From NCBI GenBank assembly GCA_016209665.1, contig JACQVT010000803.1, positions 1 through 9,806 of the forward strand: a stretch of 9,806 bases of DNA, given 5' to 3'. Position 1 is the first letter of the stretch, and every line of letters begins with the position of its first letter. Made by a program: the position numbers and the translations under genes. A model generated the notes under the pieces. The model had not been told where the DNA came from. It saw nothing but the letters and a program-made list of their open reading frames with translations, and made no database searches. The DNA comes from Planctomycetota bacterium. GTDB taxonomy: Bacteria > Planctomycetota > Phycisphaerae > UBA1845 > PWPN01. Below are positions 7,527 through 9,806 of the stretch, one piece after another.

Positions 7527-7546
7527 GTCACACGGGATGCTATCAT
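7517..7546 (+). promoter_or_regulatory. Putative sigma-70 promoter of the toxin-antitoxin operon
   Basis: TTGAAG (7517-7522, 4/6 to consensus) and TATCAT (7541-7546, 5/6) are separated by 18 nt and lie 57 nt upstream of the antitoxin ATG. This is the best promoter-like match in the window. The -35 falls in the loop and 3' arm of the hairpin at 7508-7526. Confidence 0.45.
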
Positions 7547-7602
7547 GGCTTGGGCAGTCGGAAAGGTGGGTCCGCGATGCCGGGCCGCTGAGCGGAGGAG
7601 TC

Positions 7603-7869
7603 ATGGCGATCACTTTCAATCTTTCACCGGACATCGAAAGCCGGCTGGTCGAGAACGGGCATGATCCCAATCAGGCCGCCAAGGAGGCTGCGTTGGTCGA
7701 ACTGTACCGCCGGGAGAAGATTTCCCACGGTGAACTTGCTCAGGCGCTCGGCCTCTCACGGTATGAGACCGACGCCGTCCTGAAGCGGCACGGCGTTACG
7801 GAGGATTTGATCACCCCGCAAGAACTCGATGCCCAGGTCACCGGTCTCCAGCGGCTGCTCGGTCAATGA
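7603..7869 (+). CDS. UPF0175 family antitoxin
   Basis: This 88-residue protein is read from ATG 7603, preceded by GGAGGAG (7594-7600). An in-frame ATG at 7537 would add 22 residues unlike the family. After a short beta-like start (MAITFNLSPDIESRL) the helical part (about 20-70) carries AAKEAALVELYRREKISHGELAQALGLSRYETDAVLKRHGV, split here as AAKEAALVELYRREKIS then HGELAQALGLSRYETDAVL, which is the UPF0175 helix-turn-helix pattern. In this family the protein binds DNA and pairs with a DUF3368 PIN ribonuclease. It is followed by exactly such a gene through an ATGA overlap (7866-7869), so the two form a classic type II module. It probably represses its own promoter. Unlike its partner it is intact, which fits an antitoxin kept for regulation or not yet decayed. 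Confidence 0.85.
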   Translation: MAITFNLSPDIESRLVENGHDPNQAAKEAALVELYRREKISHGELAQALGLSRYETDAVLKRHGVTEDLITPQELDAQVTGLQRLLGQ

Positions 7870-8334
7870 TCGTTGTCTCCGACACTTCGCCGCTCCATTA
7901 CTTGGTCCTGGTGCAGTGTGACCATGTTCTTCCCCGGATGTTCGGTCGCGTGCTGGCTCCACCGGCGGTGATTGACGAGTTGCGGCATCCTCACACTCCC
8001 ACCGTAGCCCGTGCATGGGCCGAGAGGCCGCCGGCTTGGCTGGAGATGCGATCGCCCGCGGTGCTCGATCCGGGACTCAAACTCGGACCTGGGGAGATAC
8101 AGGCCGTTTGTCTGGCCCGCGAGGTGCACGCCGACGTCGTGCTGATCGACGAACGCAAGGCGACCCGGGTGGCCTAGCGGCTGGGCTTGGTCGTCGCCGG
8201 CACGCTCGGCGTTCTGGTCGCCGCTTCTCAAAAGGGCCTGATCCGTCTTTCCGATGCGATCGATGCCTTGCCGCCGACCTTTCGTGCTCCGCAGTCTTCG
8301 GGAACAAGCGGCCGAGTGGGAACACCGCACGTGA
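7866..8334 (+). pseudogene. DUF3368 PIN-domain toxin, broken by an amber stop and a probable frameshift
   Basis: The first 103 residues match a DUF3368 PIN ribonuclease. SDTSPL supplies the first acid (D6), DEL gives E38, GPGE gives E77, and LIDE gives D95, so the usual metal-binding acids are present. After RKATRVA a TAG (8175-8177) stops the frame. The same frame continues at once with RLGLVVAGTLGVLVAA and GLIRLSDAIDAL, the standard end of the family, so the TAG most simply replaces a CAG or similar codon. Near 8292-8299 the family-like reading moves to the next frame and gives SLREQAAEWEHRT before TGA 8332, suggesting a one-base insertion. The gene begins inside the antitoxin stop (ATGA), so coupling is preserved. 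A 103-residue product would lack the last strand and helices, so loss of toxicity is likely. Sequencing error or amber readthrough are alternatives. Confidence 0.8.
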
Positions 8335-8428
8335 GCCCTCGAACCGCCCGAGCAGCCTCCTCGGGACAATCCTTGAAGGTGCTCTGCGCGGAGAACCCAA
8401 GGAAGCCATGAGGCCAATGTGCCTGTAG

Positions 8429-8524
8429 GGGCTCACCAAGGTTCTGGCCTTCAACCCTGCTGATTTCGCCCGCTTTCCCGGACACACGGTCCTGACACCG
8501 GAGCAAGTCATTGCAGACAAATGA
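8429..8524 (+). pseudogene. Orphan C-terminal fragment of a second VapC-like PIN toxin
   Basis: The frame opens after a TAG at 8426-8428 and reads 31 codons to TGA 8522. It contains FNPADFARFPG followed by LTPEQV, the typical C-terminal end of VapC family PIN proteins (T-F-N-x-x-D-F, then a strand and a Pro-containing tail). No start codon, ribosome site or N-terminal PIN motif lies upstream, and the 94 bp between this and the DUF3368 pseudogene holds nothing I recognise. Most likely it is the 3' scar of a deleted vapC gene. The similarity rests on pattern recognition over about 20 residues. Confidence 0.55.
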
Positions 8525-8536
8525 GTTGTGAGCGAA

Positions 8537-8571
8537 CCGGCTATTTCAAGGCATAACTTTGAATCAGCCGG
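8537..8571. repeat. Imperfect 15-bp inverted repeat
   Basis: The arms 8537-8551 and 8557-8571 pair at 12 Watson-Crick positions plus one G-T, around the loop cataa. The outer six pairs (ccggct/agccgg) are perfect. It starts 13 nt after the VapC fragment and ends 23 nt before the ATPase fragment. It could be an old terminator or a recombination scar. No T tract follows. Confidence 0.5.
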
Positions 8572-8594
8572 GTCCGTGAAATCGGCTGGTCGAT

Positions 8595-8891
8595 ATGATC
8601 GTGAGCGATCTGAAGGCGACGCCTCGGACGCTCTCGGCGCGGTTTCCCATGGTGACGCTGACCGGGCCGCAACAGAACGGCAGGTCGACGTTTTGTCGAG
8701 CGGTGTTTCCCGGCCCGGCCTATGCCAGCCTGGAAGGACCGGAAGTGCGGGCATTTGCGTCGACCGATCCGTGGGCCTTCCCCGCTCGGTTCGCAGACGG
8801 ATTTATGGCCAATGAACTTCAGCGCTGTGGTCTGCCTCGGCGGACGCCGCGGGGTGCGACGGCGTTTGCCCGGGCGGGGTGGATCGGGTAA
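8595..8891 (+). pseudogene. Truncated AAA_14/DUF4143 ATPase remnant
   Basis: The 98-residue frame starts like AAA_14/DUF4143 ATPases. It has a short helical lead, then FPMVTLTGP, CRAVFPGPAYASLEGPEVRAF, and a segment ending in ANELQR where the family has a Walker B-like DE-x-Q-R. Normal members are about 380-400 residues; here family-like sequence ends near residue 77 and 20 unrelated residues precede TAA 8889. The P-loop reads GPQQNGRST (24-32), with Arg30 in place of the invariant lysine, and Asn73 replaces the Walker B aspartate. Both changes should abolish ATP hydrolysis. No Shine-Dalgarno precedes ATG 8595. I read it as the 5' stump of a decayed gene. Intact members are often scattered near toxin-antitoxin genes and other accessory DNA, and their role is poorly known. 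Confidence 0.75.
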
Positions 8892-8924
8892 TTTCAGGTC
8901 GGAGACTCGACGTGGTGAGGTGAT

Positions 8925-9806
8925 ATGGAGGCGGTTGTGACACCAACAGCGGCCCCGCTGGGCCTGTTTGAAAAGCTGCGCGTGCTGGCGGCGGTCGCGG
9001 CGGCGGTCGCGCTGCTTTATGCCGTGGGGTGGATGGTGGCGGCGCCGAGCGACCCCAACCTGGCGGTGACGTTCGTGATGAGCGGGCGGGCGGTGCTGGC
9101 GATGTGGCCGGGACTGGCGGTGCTGAGCGTGATGGCCGGGATCGTCGGAACGGTACTGGCGGGACCACGCCTGCCGAAAGCGGGGTTGTTCGCGGCGGCG
9201 ATCGGCCTGGCGGCACTGAGCGTGCACGGCGGGGGGATGCAGGTGCTGTTGGCCAACGAGGGGGCAACGACGACGGCATCGCGGCAGGCGTTCATGCGGG
9301 CGATGGCGGTGGACTGTGCCCTGTGGTCGGCGATCATGGTGGCGACCTGGGTGGCCGTCACGTGGGCCTACCGCTGGGTGTGGCTCGGTGAGGGGGCGGA
9401 AGGAGCCGAAACCGCGCTGGCGGACGACGCGATGCCGCGACCGAAAGGAAACCCCAAGCCGCGCACGACGGGCGGCGCGAAGCCGCAAGCGGTGAAAGCC
9501 GGCTGGTCGGCGATGATCGTCACCGGCGTGATCGGGGTGTTCGTGGTGTGGCTGACCGTGGGACGCACGCCGGTGGCCAACGTGGCCCGGGGGCAGACGA
9601 TCGCGTCGGTGGCGGCGGGGCTGTACCTGGGGGCGATGGGGGCCCGATACTTCACCGGCGTGCGCGACGGCCGCTGGTACCTGCTGGCGGTGCCGGCGGT
9701 GGGGCTGATGGCGTACCTGGTGGGGTACCTGAGCGCGGACATGAGCTGGGCCCAGGGGACGAAGTACCAGTACTATATCGACCTGGCGACGACGCCGCCG
9801 CACGAC
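8925..9806 (+). CDS. Unrecognised multi-pass membrane protein (3' truncated)
   Basis: An open frame of 294 codons runs from ATG 8925 to the window edge without a stop. GAGG (8917-8920) lies 4 nt before the ATG. Hydrophobic segments lie at about 19-40, 57-79, 86-100, 126-150 and 193-213, with two more between about 225 and 272, giving six or seven membrane helices. A charged linker (about 155-190, with PRPKGNPKPRTTGGAKP) separates the first four from the rest, so two membrane bundles are likely. After the last helix comes DMSWAQGTKYQYYIDL. I know of no family for it. About three quarters of its alanine codons are gcg by my count (about 41 of 57), while gcc dominates in the cytochrome and phosphorylase genes, so it differs in codon use from its neighbours. 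It stands 33 nt after the ATPase remnant and may begin a separate operon continuing to the right. Confidence 0.75.
   Translation, partial: MEAVVTPTAAPLGLFEKLRVLAAVAAAVALLYAVGWMVAAPSDPNLAVTFVMSGRAVLAMWPGLAVLSVMAGIVGTVLAGPRLPKAGLFAAAIGLAALSVHGGGMQVLLANEGATTTASRQAFMRAMAVDCALWSAIMVATWVAVTWAYRWVWLGEGAEGAETALADDAMPRPKGNPKPRTTGGAKPQAVKAGWSAMIVTGVIGVFVVWLTVGRTPVANVARGQTIASVAAGLYLGAMGARYFTGVRDGRWYLLAVPAVGLMAYLVGYLSADMSWAQGTKYQYYIDLATTPPHD

Noticed and set aside
8335..8428. Possible upstream part of the VapC fragment
   Set aside because: I read the plus-strand frames and saw no PIN motif, start or conserved pattern. A TAG at 8426 closes the fragment's own frame.
8541..9803. A 420-codon minus-strand open frame at the right end
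   Set aside because: The translation is dominated by Arg, His, Pro and Gln. The opposite plus frame gives well-formed membrane helices with a Shine-Dalgarno.

Overview
The window is about 9.8 kb of GC-rich bacterial DNA with all recognisable genes on the + strand. The best inference for the source is a planctomycete-like (PVC group) bacterium, perhaps Phycisphaerae-related or an uncultured relative. This rests on multihaem membrane cytochromes, a secreted glycosidase-like protein with a malectin-type domain, and short palindromic repeats. One repeat, read in reverse, gives the peptide GTGILPVL, which I recall from many PVC genomes. No rRNA or tRNA is present to confirm this.

Layout: (1) 2-4704 looks like one transcription unit of three genes. 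The first is the 3' part of a multihaem cytochrome c fused to a HydC/FdnI-type cytochrome b (a CbcL-like layout). The second overlaps it by 8 nt and encodes a membrane-anchored trihaem cytochrome c. The third starts 25 nt later and encodes a large secreted (alpha/alpha)6-barrel, glycosidase-like protein with a malectin-like C-terminus. The third gene carries three perfect short palindromes inside its reading frame: two in an abnormally long signal-peptide leader and one in the barrel region. (2) 4705-4941 is an intergenic region with weak hairpin and promoter candidates. (3) 4942-7500 encodes a complete GT35 alpha-glucan phosphorylase with its PLP lysine. (4) 7501-8891 looks like a decaying toxin-antitoxin and accessory island: an intact UPF0175 antitoxin, a DUF3368 PIN toxin broken by an amber codon and probably a frameshift, the orphan C-terminus of a second VapC-like PIN protein, an imperfect hairpin, and the first ~77 codons of an AAA_14/DUF4143 ATPase with altered Walker residues. 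(5) 8925 to the end is the start of an unrecognised multi-pass membrane protein with strikingly gcg-biased alanine codons.

How the genes fit together: the two cytochromes could pass electrons from the quinone pool to periplasmic or outer carriers. The secreted glycosidase-like protein and the cytoplasmic phosphorylase fit a glycan-using lifestyle, though nothing in the sequence ties the phosphorylase to the first operon. I found no clearly new defence or genetic system. The most informative novelties are the palindromes embedded in a coding sequence and the multi-gene toxin-antitoxin graveyard.
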